Shown here: positions 18,069-26,304 of the stretch, one piece after another
Position numbering within the stretch: the first letter of the stretch is position 1
How the letters are laid out: each line of letters opens with the position of its first letter
Notes under the pieces: model-generated
The model's input: the letters and a program-made list of their open reading frames with translations, nothing else
Databases searched by the model: none
Told to the model about the DNA's origin: nothing
Position numbers and translations under genes: made by a program
NCBI RefSeq assembly: GCF_003248355.1
Contig: NZ_QKWY01000001.1
Location: 1,880,001 to 1,944,000 of the forward strand
Length of the DNA: 64,000 nucleotides
Direction of reading: 5' to 3'
DNA from: Streptomyces sp. AC1-42W
GTDB lineage: Bacteria > Actinomycetota > Actinomycetes > Streptomycetales > Streptomycetaceae

Positions 18069-18281
18069 TCAGACGGTGGTGTCGAACCCGCCGTCCTTGA
18101 TACCCGTCACGAAGGCGGTGTACGCGTCGGCACGGAGGCCGAGGGCGGGGCCGCTCGGGACCTTGGAGTCCCGGACGGGGACGGTGCCGGTGGCGGGGGC
18201 GAGGTTGGTGGCGACCTGAACGCACTGGCCGCCGTTCTCGCTGTACGAGGATGTGTACCAAATAGGGGGTTCGGTCGTCAC
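18069..18281 (-). CDS. DUF397 small protein
   Basis: The 70-residue protein is a close paralogue of the next gene downstream (WYTSSYSENGGQCVQVA; VPVRDSKVPSGPALGL). Its GTG start overlaps the TGA of the XRE/DUF5753 regulator by four bases, so the two are translated together. The two DUF397 copies look like a local duplication that has diverged. Confidence 0.85.
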   Translation of the reverse strand: MTTEPPIWYTSSYSENGGQCVQVATNLAPATGTVPVRDSKVPSGPALGLRADAYTAFVTGIKDGGFDTTV

Positions 18282-19108
18282 TGGGTGCCCTTTCGTAACT
18301 TGCTGATCATGGCCACGGATGCGGCGCGCGGCAACGCTTCGGCCTGGAGTTGATGGTAGTCCGTCAGGATGGGTACGACGGAGTCGTTGTCTCGCTCAAG
18401 ATGCCCTCGATTGGCCGACTCTGCATACGAGACGAGCGACCGGTCCGGCATTGTGAGCACCGTCACCGGCAGCGTCATCGGACGGTGGACGCCGATACTG
18501 AACGGGGCGACCTGGAGAACGGTGTTCGGCAGTTCGGAGAACTCGATCAGGCGCTCGAACTGTGCGTCCATCAGTGCGCTGTTCCCGACTGGCCGGAGCA
18601 AGCAGCTCTCATCGAGCACCACGAAGATCAACGGTGCTGGCGCGCGCTCAAGGGTTGCCTGCCGCTGAGTGATCAGGGCGACTCGTTCGTCTGCGTGCTC
18701 GCGAGTGGCGATCCCTCGTTTCACGGTGCTGTCGCCCAGAGCGGACGCGTAGTCGTGGGTCTGCAACAGCCCTGGTATGACGCCGACCTCGTAGAGGCGG
18801 ATCTCCACTGCGCGTGCCTCGTGGTCGACGTACTCCGGGAACCCTTCGAGCAGCGATCGGTGCTGCGCTGAACGGCTCTTGCGGCGGAGGCGGTCACCAG
18901 TTCCCAACGCCCTGTCAGCACTTGCCGCAAAGCGTTGAGTTGGTGCCCGTCTACCAGTTTCCACGGCGGAAATGTGCGCACCTGAGCAGCCCATCCGAGC
19001 GGCGAGCTCCTCCTGCGTCCAACCGCGTTCCTCTCGCAACCTGCGAAGCAGTGCGCCGAAGGCTGCGCGCGGCGACTGCTCGGGGTCAAGTTCCTTCCGG
19101 TTCACCAT
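18278..19108 (-). CDS. XRE-family regulator with DUF5753 domain
   Basis: The 276-residue protein starts with a helix-turn-helix (FGALLRRLREERGWTQEELAARMGCSGAHISAVETGRR, residues 16-54). The DUF5753 domain then runs from about 100 to the end (RAVEIRLYEVGVIPGLLQTHDYASAL; DESCLLRPVG; TVLQVAPFSIG; VSYAESANRG). It is of the WhiJ/AbaA-OrfA type that pairs with DUF397 proteins. A missense start is unlikely because MVNRKELDPEQSP puts the HTH at the usual distance. It is divergent from two small genes at 19213-19646 that belong to the same conserved neighbourhood. Confidence 0.9.
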   Translation of the reverse strand: MVNRKELDPEQSPRAAFGALLRRLREERGWTQEELAARMGCSGAHISAVETGRRAPTQRFAASADRALGTGDRLRRKSRSAQHRSLLEGFPEYVDHEARAVEIRLYEVGVIPGLLQTHDYASALGDSTVKRGIATREHADERVALITQRQATLERAPAPLIFVVLDESCLLRPVGNSALMDAQFERLIEFSELPNTVLQVAPFSIGVHRPMTLPVTVLTMPDRSLVSYAESANRGHLERDNDSVVPILTDYHQLQAEALPRAASVAMISKLRKGTQ

Positions 19109-19212
19109 CGGTCGTCCAACTTGTCTGTCAGTTTCCGTAAGTTGATGACATGGCGACTCTAGGCCACGCTGAACCCGCTTGGTAGTGGAATGGCTACGGA
19201 GAGGGACATCTC

Positions 19213-19482
19213 GTGTGCGCTGGTACCGAACAGACCGGGCAGAACGCCCCGAATCCCCCAACTCCCGTTGTGGGGGCGATCGTCGTGGATGTCGCCCGCT
19301 GGGAGCAGCCCTTGGTCGGTGAGTTCCGGGGGGTCGTGGGCCCCTACTGGATGCTCCGGGCTCCCCGGGGTGGTACGGAGTGGGAGGTGCGCCCCGAGCA
19401 CACGCGGGAGGCCACGCCGGCCGAGCGTCTGGCGGCGCGGACCGCGCGGGAGAACGCCCGGAGCCGGGGTGAGGTCGCATGA
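19213..19482 (+). CDS. small hydrophilic protein, DUF5753/DUF397 neighbourhood
   Basis: The 89-residue protein starts at GTG behind GGAGAGG. The N-terminal half is a small beta-rich stretch (GAIVVDVARWEQPLVGEFRGVVGPYWMLRAPRGGTEWEV); the C-terminal half is helical and charged (TPAERLAARTARENARSRGEV). Proteins of this kind recur beside XRE/DUF5753 regulators in Streptomyces; the function is unknown. Its TGA overlaps the ATG of the next gene. Confidence 0.7.
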   Translation: MCAGTEQTGQNAPNPPTPVVGAIVVDVARWEQPLVGEFRGVVGPYWMLRAPRGGTEWEVRPEHTREATPAERLAARTARENARSRGEVA

Positions 19483-19646
19483 GCGCCGCCCAGCCGGACC
19501 GGGAGGCGGCCGAGGGCTGCCGTACGTGCGAACAGTTCGACCTGGAGGAGGCCGTGGCCCGCGCGGAGGGAGACGGCAGCCGCGAAACGGACTGCCGCGT
19601 ACTGCGCCGCCGCCACCTCGCCGCAGACCACGAGGGGCCCCGCTGA
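19479..19646 (+). CDS. 55-residue Cys-containing small protein
   Basis: This is a short frame of 55 codons from ATG 19479 to TGA 19646. The start overlaps the previous stop (ATGA). The sequence includes GCRTCEQFDLEEAVARAEGD and a later TDCRVLRRRHL, so three cysteines are present, two as CxxC-like. Codon bias is that of a real gene. It forms a two-gene unit with the 89-residue protein and is probably another member of the regulator neighbourhood. Confidence 0.65.
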   Translation: MSAAQPDREAAEGCRTCEQFDLEEAVARAEGDGSRETDCRVLRRRHLAADHEGPR

Positions 19647-19924
19647 CCCACCCGCCCGCGCACTTCACCGCCCGTTGGGGGTCCCGTTGCGGGCGCAGGG
19701 GGGCTGGACAGATTGATGCCGGAAGGGTGGACAAGCACGCGAAAGCCTTCTGGCAGGCTGGTGATCTTGGTCGTGAACCCGTTCACCAGGGGCATTCTTC
19801 ATGCCCGCCGCCGGGGCTGCCGGTCCAACCACCCGTCAGGTTGGAAGAGGTTCAGTGTGCGGCGGGTGCGTTGGTGGTCTGTCTGTTCGGGCTTTGTAAC
19901 GCAGGGGCGGCTGGTAGCAAGGCT

Positions 19925-21114
19925 TCAGCCGACGGCTCGGAGCCGTTCGAGGAGTTCGCCGACACTAGCTGTGTGTGCGTATCGCGACAGTTCCGGTTCG
20001 AGGTCGCGCACCATCGTCACGCACCTGGGCGCATCGATCCGGCTGGCCAGATCGAGGGAACGGGTAGCGGTCGCCGCGGCGATCTCCGGTTCGCCGTCTC
20101 GGAGGTAGGTCTCGGCCTGGTAGGTCAGGAACACGGATTTGGTCTTGGAGCGGGTGGCGGTCAGCAGAGTGATGCCCTCGTCCATTAGCTGGTGGGCCTG
20201 GCGCCGCTGGCCGAGATCTGCGAGACAACGGCCACTGTCGGCTGCGAGGTCTGCGGTGGACATCCACGAGCACCAGGCGGGTGCTGGGTGCGGGGGATGG
20301 CGTGTTCGAGGATGTCGGCCGCAGCGCGGGCGTCCCCCAGCCACAGCAGTTGGTACGCGAGGTCGGAGAGGACGCCCGCGCCGAGGTCACGCTGGTGACT
20401 GACGTGGGCGTTGTGGAGGGCGGCATGCCAGAAGCGGCCGGCGGAGGCGTGACGGCGTTCGTCGAAGTGCTGCCAGGCGATGGCCTGGGAGAGCGAGGCG
20501 GCCAGGGTATGCGGCCGCTGTCCGGCGGCGGCGGTGTAGCGGGACTCGCCGATGAACTCGGTGACGGTGGTGAGGTGCGCGCCCAGCAGATGGCGGGTGC
20601 GGCGTCTGCGTTCGGTGGCGAGGCGGATCAGCGCCGTCCCGGTGACCTCCAGCCAGTCGAGCATCTCGGCGTCGACTTCGCCGGGTGCGGTGATCCGTGC
20701 GAACCGGCCGGGCTCGGTGACGGCCCACTGGTGGGCGAGAACGGCCAGCGAGCCGCTGGTGTAGGCGATGAACGACCGGCGGTCCAGGGAGGACATCAGG
20801 GCCTCTCGGAGTGAGGGGACGGCGTTGAGCGGGCCAAGCGGCAGCGGGCTGTCCTGGCCCGGGAGCCAGTGGGGCCAGCCGAGATGGGCGACGGCCGCGT
20901 AGTCGATGCCGAGGACCTCGGCGATGAGCGGCTGGGACTCGTCCTCGTCGGGGTCGGCGCGGCCGGTCTCCCACTTGGAGACTCGTGACCCCCGGGTGCC
21001 CGAGCGCAGGCCACGACGCGCTGCGGCCTGCCGGATACGACGGGCCAGTTCCTCCTGCGACCACCCGCGCTCGTTCCTGGCGTGCGCGAGGGGGTGGCGG
21101 ATCTCGTCGTCCAC
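19925..21114 (-). pseudogene. XRE/TPR regulator of the pentapeptide cluster, frameshifted
   Basis: The N-terminal part (GTG at 21114) encodes an HTH (HARNERGWSQEELARRIRQ... GSRVSKWETGRADPDEDE) and then a DRRSFIAYTSGSLAVLAHQW region and helical repeats down to about DILEHAIPRTQHP near 20285. The C-terminal half (STADLAADSGRCLADLGQRRQAHQLMDEG... YLRDGEPEIAAATATRSLDLA... PELSRYAHTASVGELLERLRAVG) continues in a different frame to 19925. Together they make a normal-length (~395 residue) XRE regulator with TPR-like repeats. The break at about 20270-20290 is either a real inactivation or a sequence error. It is divergent from the MSYDH cluster. Confidence 0.7.
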
Positions 21115-21165
21115 CCGCCCATTGCACCACCCGCTCCCCGGCCGGGGGAGCTGTTCAAGGAGACC

Positions 21166-21186
21166 GGGGATAGGGCGGGGATAGGG
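21166..21186. promoter_or_regulatory. tandem direct repeat, possible operator
   Basis: Two exact copies of GGGGATAGGG (21166-21175 and 21177-21186) lie 11 bp apart, one helical turn. They sit in the divergent interval between the XRE regulator (52 bp upstream of its GTG) and the pentapeptide gene. The placement suggests a binding site for that regulator. The rest of 21187-21381 shows no gene, and I cannot name a promoter box with confidence. Confidence 0.45.
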
Positions 21187-21395
21187 AATTCCTCTGTGCA
21201 CCGCGACCGGCGGCCGCTGTACTGGTCGTGTTCCGCCCGGCACCCCGTGTGACCGGGCGGAGTGCGGCGACGACTGTTCCCTGTGGCCTTGTCCGCCCGC
21301 CGGGCTGTGTCTGTCCCGTCCGCCGGGCGAGGGCCGGCCCGGGGATTCACCGTTGCCGTACGCCCGCCGTCACCGACGCACAGGGAGGGACTGCC

Positions 21396-21413
21396 ATGTC
21401 GTACGACCACTGA
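21396..21413 (+). CDS. pentapeptide minigene MSYDH, probable RiPP precursor (biarylitide-like)
   Basis: This 18-bp gene reads ATG TCG TAC GAC CAC TGA and gives Met-Ser-Tyr-Asp-His. A strong ribosome binding site (AGGGAGGGA, 21382-21390) ends 5 nt before the ATG. It lies 75 nt upstream of a cytochrome P450 gene on the same strand. Known biarylitide precursors are equally short (for example MRYYH, MRYLH), follow an M-x-Y-x-H pattern, and are crosslinked between Tyr and His or Tyr by the adjacent P450, after which the two N-terminal residues are removed. By analogy the product core would be Tyr-Asp-His. A longer in-frame reading back to about 21228 exists but lacks its own ribosome binding site. 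Confidence 0.7.
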   Translation: MSYDH

Positions 21414-21427
21414 GCCCGAGAAATCCG

Positions 21428-21459
21428 GGGCGGGCCCGCCCGATGAGGCGGGCCCGCCC
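21428..21459. terminator. strong hairpin between precursor minigene and P450
   Basis: A perfect 13-bp GC stem (21428-21440 with 21447-21459) closes a CGATGA loop, starting 15 nt after the minigene stop. Such a hairpin can partly terminate or stabilise the precursor message so that more peptide than P450 is made. Confidence 0.65.
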
Positions 21460-21488
21460 TTCCCGCCCCCGGAAGGTATGGACCCGTG

Positions 21489-22658
21489 ATGCCGTCTGTG
21501 ACCGACCGCTACGACCCCTTGGACGCGGAGATCCTGCACGACCCCTACCCGGTACTGGCCGAACTGCGTGAGCACGCACCGGTGTTCTGGCACGCGGGCA
21601 TGGATTCGTGGGCTCTGGCCAGGTACGCGGACAGCGTGCGGGTGCTGCGCGACCACGAGACGTTCGCCCGCGACCCGCGGCGTACCGGGGGCGAGGTGCC
21701 GGAGCCGTCCTTGAGCGTGCAGACGCTCGACCCGCCGCAGCAGAACGCGGTGCGCTCCCTGTTCATGACCGCGCTGCGGGCCCAGGACCTGACCGGGGTC
21801 GAGGACCGTGCCCGCCTCCTGGTGGGCGAGCGGCTCGACCGGCTGGCCGGCGGGGGCCTGTTCGACGTGATGGCCGAGATCGCGGTGCCGCTGTCCGTGG
21901 CGGTCGTCGCGGATCTGCTGGGTGTCGAGCCTCCGCCGTACGGGGAGTTCGCCGCGGTGTCGGACGTGATCATGCGGAGCATGGACGGCGGCCTCAACCC
22001 CGCGCTCGTCGAACCGGGCCGTGTCGCCCGCCAGCAGCTGAGCGGCCTGGTCGACTCCTGGTTCGAAGCCTCGTCCCGCCCCGGCCTGCTGGCCCGGGTA
22101 CGGCAGGCCACGGCGCCCGGCTCCGACGCGCGGACCGGGCTGTATGTGAAGAACACGGCGCGGGTGATGTTCCAGGGCGGCTACAGCACGATGGCGGCTG
22201 CCATCGGCAACGCCGTCAACACCCTCCTCACTCACCCGGGAGCCCTGGACCGGATGCGGGACCGGGCACTGCTGGCCACGGGGGTGGATGAGCTGGTGCG
22301 CTTCGACGGCCCGGTGCAGGGCACCACCCGCACGGCGGTGCGCTCCTGCCGGATCGGCGGCGTCGACATCGCGCCGGGGCAGAAGGTCGTCCCGCTGTTC
22401 GCGGCGGCCAACCGAGACCCGGCCGCCTTCACGCGGCCGGACGAACTGGTGCTGAATCGCACCCCGAACCGCCACCTCGGCTACGGGTGGGGGCCGCACT
22501 CCTGCATCGGGACGACCGTCGCCCAAGCCGGGCTGCGCGCCCTGGTCGCGGCCCTGAACAACCACCCGGCCCGGCTGGCCGCTGCCGGCGACGGCGTACG
22601 GCGCCGGACGGCGACCATGCGGGCCTTCGACACGCTGCCCGCTGTCCTCCTCCTCTGA
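21489..22658 (+). CDS. cytochrome P450, probable peptide crosslinking enzyme
   Basis: The 389-residue class I-type bacterial P450 has the K-helix ExxR at E268-R271 (DELVRF) and the heme loop GYGWGPHSCIG with ligand Cys339. The I-helix reads VMFQGGYSTMAAAIG, so the usual acid before Thr is replaced by Ser, as often occurs in enzymes acting on tethered or aromatic crosslinking substrates. It follows the MSYDH minigene directly, the arrangement of biarylitide loci, so it is proposed to join the Tyr and His side chains (C-C, C-N or C-O) of the pentapeptide. A GTG codon immediately before the ATG is an equal start choice; GGAAGG lies upstream. No ferredoxin gene is nearby. Confidence 0.9.
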   Translation: MPSVTDRYDPLDAEILHDPYPVLAELREHAPVFWHAGMDSWALARYADSVRVLRDHETFARDPRRTGGEVPEPSLSVQTLDPPQQNAVRSLFMTALRAQDLTGVEDRARLLVGERLDRLAGGGLFDVMAEIAVPLSVAVVADLLGVEPPPYGEFAAVSDVIMRSMDGGLNPALVEPGRVARQQLSGLVDSWFEASSRPGLLARVRQATAPGSDARTGLYVKNTARVMFQGGYSTMAAAIGNAVNTLLTHPGALDRMRDRALLATGVDELVRFDGPVQGTTRTAVRSCRIGGVDIAPGQKVVPLFAAANRDPAAFTRPDELVLNRTPNRHLGYGWGPHSCIGTTVAQAGLRALVAALNNHPARLAAAGDGVRRRTATMRAFDTLPAVLLL

Positions 22659-22723
22659 GCACGCCCCCGCACCACGGCGATCGGCGCGCGCTGCCCGTCC
22701 GTCCACGTCTTCAGGAGTCCGCC

Positions 22724-24130
22724 ATGCGCATCCTCATCGGCAACCACATTGATCCGTCCATCCGCGAGCGCGGCGACATGCGGGCCTGGACGCAGCGCCT
22801 GCTGTGGTTCGGCCGCCCCGGTGACCTGCTCATCCTGTGCTGCGAGCCGGACACGGCGTTCGTCGACCACGCCCTGGCCCATACCGGCGTGAAGCGCGAG
22901 GAGCTGACCGTGCTGACCGCACCGGCCGGAGCGTGGGGCGAGAGGCTGCTCGATCTCGCCTCCCTGACGGTGCCCGCGTTCGTGGAGCAGGTGCGGGCCG
23001 CGCTCGGTCCGGCCGGGGCCGGCCCGGTTAGCGAGGTGTTCGCGCTGTGGCCGTCGGCCGCCGTGGCACGGCTCGCCGAGGCCCTGGGCGTGGCCGACCG
23101 CTTCCCGGGCGCGGCCTTCTTCGGGCAGGGCGGCGGGGAGATCGGCAACAGCAAGGCGAACTTCCGGGCCCTGGCGGCGGCGGCCGGGGTGCCGATCCTG
23201 CCGGGCCGGGTCTGCCGCAGCCGCGCCGAAGCGACCGAAGCGACCGGCGCGCTGTTGGAGTGCTCCGCATCGGGGGCCGTCGTGGTCAAGCAGGCCCACA
23301 ACGGGGCCGGGGTCGGCAACCAGCTGCTCGTACGCGACCCGGGGATGGCGGTGGACCATGTCGGGGCCCGGCACCTGCACCATCTGGCCCCAGGCCCGGA
23401 CGGCGTCGCCGCGTACTGGGGCGAGCGGTGGCCGTGGGCGAGCGGGAACGACCGGTGGCCGGTCGTCATCGAGGAGTTCGCGCCCGGCGCCGACGCCGTG
23501 TACTCCGAGCACTACGCCGCGGACGGGGGCACCCGGGCCACCGAGACGGGCCGCCTGCTGTATGTCGGGCGGCGTCTGAGCCACCAGGTTGTGCCGCTGG
23601 ACGGGGTCACCGAGCCGGTGCGGGCGGCGCTGCTGGACGGCGGGGCCCGCCTTGCCGAGGCGTACCGGGCGTTCGGCTACCGCGGGCACCTGAGCGCGGA
23701 CGCCCTGGTCCTGCCCGATGGGTCTGTGGTGTTCACCGAGGTCAACGCGCAGGTCTCCGGGTCGTTGCACATCTACCAGTCGATCGCCCACGGCATCGTC
23801 GACGTCGCCGCCGCCCCGGCCCGGCAGGTGGTCGAATACCACGTCCCGCCCACCTGGGCGGTGCCCTCGTTCTCCGAGTTCCTCGCCGCGCTCGACGAGC
23901 TGGGCCTGGCGTACGACCCGGCCACCCGGACCGGGGTGATCGTGTCGATGCCCGCCATCCCCCTCGCCCCCGGGGAGCCGGTGCAGTTCGTGTTCTGCCT
24001 CGCCTACGACCCCGCCGAAGGCCACACAGCCGCGTTCGACCGGCTCGACGCACGGTTCGCGGCCGTGCCCGCCGGCACCTACGACGCCAGCCAGCACATC
24101 GGCACCGGCGCCGTGTCCTTCTCCTCCTGA
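22724..24130 (+). CDS. ATP-grasp ligase, resembling PGM1-type peptide ligases
   Basis: The 468-residue protein has an N-terminal preATP-grasp-like region (1 to about 130), then an ATP-grasp core: GNSKANFRALAAAAGVPILPG, ASGAVVVKQAHNGAGVGN (lysine and Gly loop binding ATP), VVIEEFAPGADAVYSE, and the metal site VVFTEVNAQVSGS (E-x-N). A further C-terminal domain follows (GVIVSMPAIPL). This layout resembles PGM1, the pheganomycin ligase that joins a guanidino amino acid to ribosomal peptides. It is therefore the best candidate to condense a building block with the crosslinked tripeptide. The PGM1 likeness is by eye only. The ATG follows CAGGAG. Confidence 0.75.
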   Translation: MRILIGNHIDPSIRERGDMRAWTQRLLWFGRPGDLLILCCEPDTAFVDHALAHTGVKREELTVLTAPAGAWGERLLDLASLTVPAFVEQVRAALGPAGAGPVSEVFALWPSAAVARLAEALGVADRFPGAAFFGQGGGEIGNSKANFRALAAAAGVPILPGRVCRSRAEATEATGALLECSASGAVVVKQAHNGAGVGNQLLVRDPGMAVDHVGARHLHHLAPGPDGVAAYWGERWPWASGNDRWPVVIEEFAPGADAVYSEHYAADGGTRATETGRLLYVGRRLSHQVVPLDGVTEPVRAALLDGGARLAEAYRAFGYRGHLSADALVLPDGSVVFTEVNAQVSGSLHIYQSIAHGIVDVAAAPARQVVEYHVPPTWAVPSFSEFLAALDELGLAYDPATRTGVIVSMPAIPLAPGEPVQFVFCLAYDPAEGHTAAFDRLDARFAAVPAGTYDASQHIGTGAVSFSS

Positions 24131-24145
24131 CCGGGAGCCTCGCCC

Positions 24146-25117
24146 ATGACCACCACCTCGCTCACCGCGGCCACCGAGGCCGCCCAGCTCTCCCCCGTCT
24201 TCGACTCCGACCGACTGGCCGCCGAACTCAAGGCCGTCACCACCCACACCTGGAACGTGCAGCGCACCCACACCCACGGCGGGCAGGTCGGCCTGCCCGC
24301 CGCGATCGACTGGCGGGTCCTGCCCCTGCGCAGCCTCGGCGGCGACCCGGAACGCTCCGACCCGGGCGGCCCCGGGCCCCAGCCGTTCGCGCCGACGCAC
24401 TGGCTCGACCAACTGCCCTACCTCGGCGAGATCCTGAACTCGGTCCCCTCCCCGCTCAACGCGGTACGGCTGATGGCGCTGGGGCCCGGCGCCGCCTCGG
24501 ACCCGCACCGCGACCCCAAGTACCGGCTGGACCGGGGCATCGTGCGCCTGCACATCCCCGTCGTCACCGACCCGGGCGCCGTGCTCGTCCTGGACGGCGT
24601 CGAACACTGCTGGCAGCCGGGCACCTGCTGGTACGGCGACTTCTCCCGCGAGCACCTGGTACGCAACACCAGCCAGACGGTGACCCGCGTCCACGCCGTG
24701 ATCGACGCCCTGCTCACCGCCGATCTCGCGGCCTGGTTCCCGGACGCCTGGCAGCACCTCCTCGCCCACGGCGAGGTCCTGTTCAACCGCACCGGCTCGG
24801 CCGAGGCTCCCGCCTGGCCCGGCGAGCTGCCGTACGAGGCGCTGCTGCCGTCCGGGTTCGCGGACTTCGACTCACCCGCCCCGCTGGACGGCTCCCTCAT
24901 CCCCGCCCGCATCGACCATGCCGATGGTGTCCTCGCCCTGACGGTCGCCGGGCGCACCTTCGCGCTCGTCCCGGCCGGCGGCACCGGGGAGTTCCGGTTC
25001 TCCGGCTGGAGCGAGCAGCGCACCCTCCAGCCCGACAGCAACGGTCTGACCCTGCGGGTCCGCCGCGGCCGCTCCCTCGCCGACCGGCACGTGGCCGCCG
25101 CGCCCCGCGCCTCCTGA
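24146..25117 (+). CDS. aspartyl/asparaginyl beta-hydroxylase-like Fe(II)/2-oxoglutarate oxygenase
   Basis: The 323-residue protein carries the cupin-type iron site: DPHRDPKYRLDRGIVRLHIPV gives His121 and Asp123, and the later HLVRNTSQTVTRVHAVID gives the distal His170 and the 2-oxoglutarate-binding Arg181. This arrangement fits the aspartyl/asparaginyl beta-hydroxylase family. The last ~120 residues are an extra domain. Because the predicted core peptide contains one Asp, between Tyr and His, beta-hydroxylation of that residue is the simplest role. It could instead hydroxylate a free amino acid used by the ligases. It starts 15 nt after the ATP-grasp stop. Confidence 0.8.
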   Translation: MTTTSLTAATEAAQLSPVFDSDRLAAELKAVTTHTWNVQRTHTHGGQVGLPAAIDWRVLPLRSLGGDPERSDPGGPGPQPFAPTHWLDQLPYLGEILNSVPSPLNAVRLMALGPGAASDPHRDPKYRLDRGIVRLHIPVVTDPGAVLVLDGVEHCWQPGTCWYGDFSREHLVRNTSQTVTRVHAVIDALLTADLAAWFPDAWQHLLAHGEVLFNRTGSAEAPAWPGELPYEALLPSGFADFDSPAPLDGSLIPARIDHADGVLALTVAGRTFALVPAGGTGEFRFSGWSEQRTLQPDSNGLTLRVRRGRSLADRHVAAAPRAS

Positions 25118-25152
25118 CCCCGCCCGCACACCCCGAGAGAAGAGGAACGCCC

Positions 25153-26304
25153 ATGGCCCGCCTGAACAGTCACGACGACTTCACCCCGCTCAAGGAGGTC
25201 ATCGTCGGGTCCGCCGCCAACTACGTGGGACACGACCGCGACGTCAGCTTCGAGCTGTTCCACCACGAGAACCTGAAAGGCTTCCGGTCGGACTGGGCCT
25301 ATCCGCGCCTGACCCGGACGTCGGCCGGCCACCGGGAGAGCTGGGCCATCAAGGAGCGGTACGCCGAGGAGCTGCACGAGGACGTGGAGGCCCTGGCCGC
25401 CGTCCTCGCCGGGCTCGGGGTCGCCGTGCACCGTCCGCTGCCGCTGCCTCCCGACGCGAAGGTCATCGCGGGCCTGGGCTGGGAGGCCGCCCCGACCCCG
25501 GCGCTGAACATCCGCGACAACACGCTGATCCTCGGCGACGAGATCATCGAGACGCCGCCCGCGATCCGCTCCCGCTACCTGGAGACCCGCCTGCTCGCCC
25601 CCGTCTTCACCCGCTACTGGGAGGCCGGCGCGCGGTGGACCACGATGCCCCGCCCCACCCTCACCGACACGTCGTTCGACCTGTCCTACGCGCGGGACAC
25701 CGCGACCACCCTGGGCGGGCCGACCGAGGCCATCGACGACCCGCAGCCCAGCCCGTACGACGTCGGCGTGGAGATCATGCTGGACGGCGCGCAGGTGCTG
25801 AGGCTGGGCCGGGACCTGGTCGTCAACGTCGCCCAGGAGAACCACGCCCGTGGCGCCGAGTGGCTTCAGAGGCACCTCGGCCACGAGTACCGCGTCCACC
25901 GGGTGTGGCGGATGGCGGACAACCACATCGACAGCATGGTCCTCGCCCTGAAGCCTGGGGTGTTCCTGGCCCGGCACGACGGCATCCGGGACCTGATGCC
26001 CGAACCGCTGCGCTCGTGGCGCTACATCGTGCCGCCGGAGCCGGATGAGGGCGCGTTCCCGGTCTACGACGACTACGAGGACTTGGTCCTCACCAGCCCC
26101 TACATCGACCTCAACGTGCTCTCGGTTGACGAGCGCACGGTTCTGGTCAACCAGGAGTGCACCGGCCTGGCCAAGCTGCTGGAGGCCGAGGGCTTCGGCG
26201 TGGTGCCCGTCCGGCACCGGCATCGGCGCCTGTTCGGGGGCGGGTTCCACTGCTTCACTCTGGACACCCACCGCACCGGCGGCTTCGAGGACTACCTGTC
26301 GTGA
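25153..26304 (+). CDS. amidinotransferase (arginine:glycine/inosamine amidinotransferase family)
   Basis: The 383-residue enzyme shows the family's full catalytic triad: Asp211 (EIMLDGAQVLRLG), His258 (DNHIDSMVLALKPG) and the nucleophile Cys367 (GGGFHCFTLDTHR), with spacings close to those of human AGAT (254/303/407). It begins SHDDFTPLKEVIVGSA as in AGAT and StrB1. It should move the amidino group of arginine onto an amine through a thiouronium intermediate. In this locus it could make a guanidino acid for the ATP-grasp ligase or cap the peptide N terminus. Its stop overlaps the GTG of the second ATP-grasp gene. Ribosome binding site AGAGGAA. Confidence 0.9.
   Translation: MARLNSHDDFTPLKEVIVGSAANYVGHDRDVSFELFHHENLKGFRSDWAYPRLTRTSAGHRESWAIKERYAEELHEDVEALAAVLAGLGVAVHRPLPLPPDAKVIAGLGWEAAPTPALNIRDNTLILGDEIIETPPAIRSRYLETRLLAPVFTRYWEAGARWTTMPRPTLTDTSFDLSYARDTATTLGGPTEAIDDPQPSPYDVGVEIMLDGAQVLRLGRDLVVNVAQENHARGAEWLQRHLGHEYRVHRVWRMADNHIDSMVLALKPGVFLARHDGIRDLMPEPLRSWRYIVPPEPDEGAFPVYDDYEDLVLTSPYIDLNVLSVDERTVLVNQECTGLAKLLEAEGFGVVPVRHRHRRLFGGGFHCFTLDTHRTGGFEDYLS

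Noticed and set aside
21228..21413. A 61-codon frame ending in MSYDH as a longer RiPP precursor with leader
   Set aside because: The ribosome binding site lies directly before the internal ATG, and the upstream part has no leader-like character. Biarylitide precursors are leaderless.
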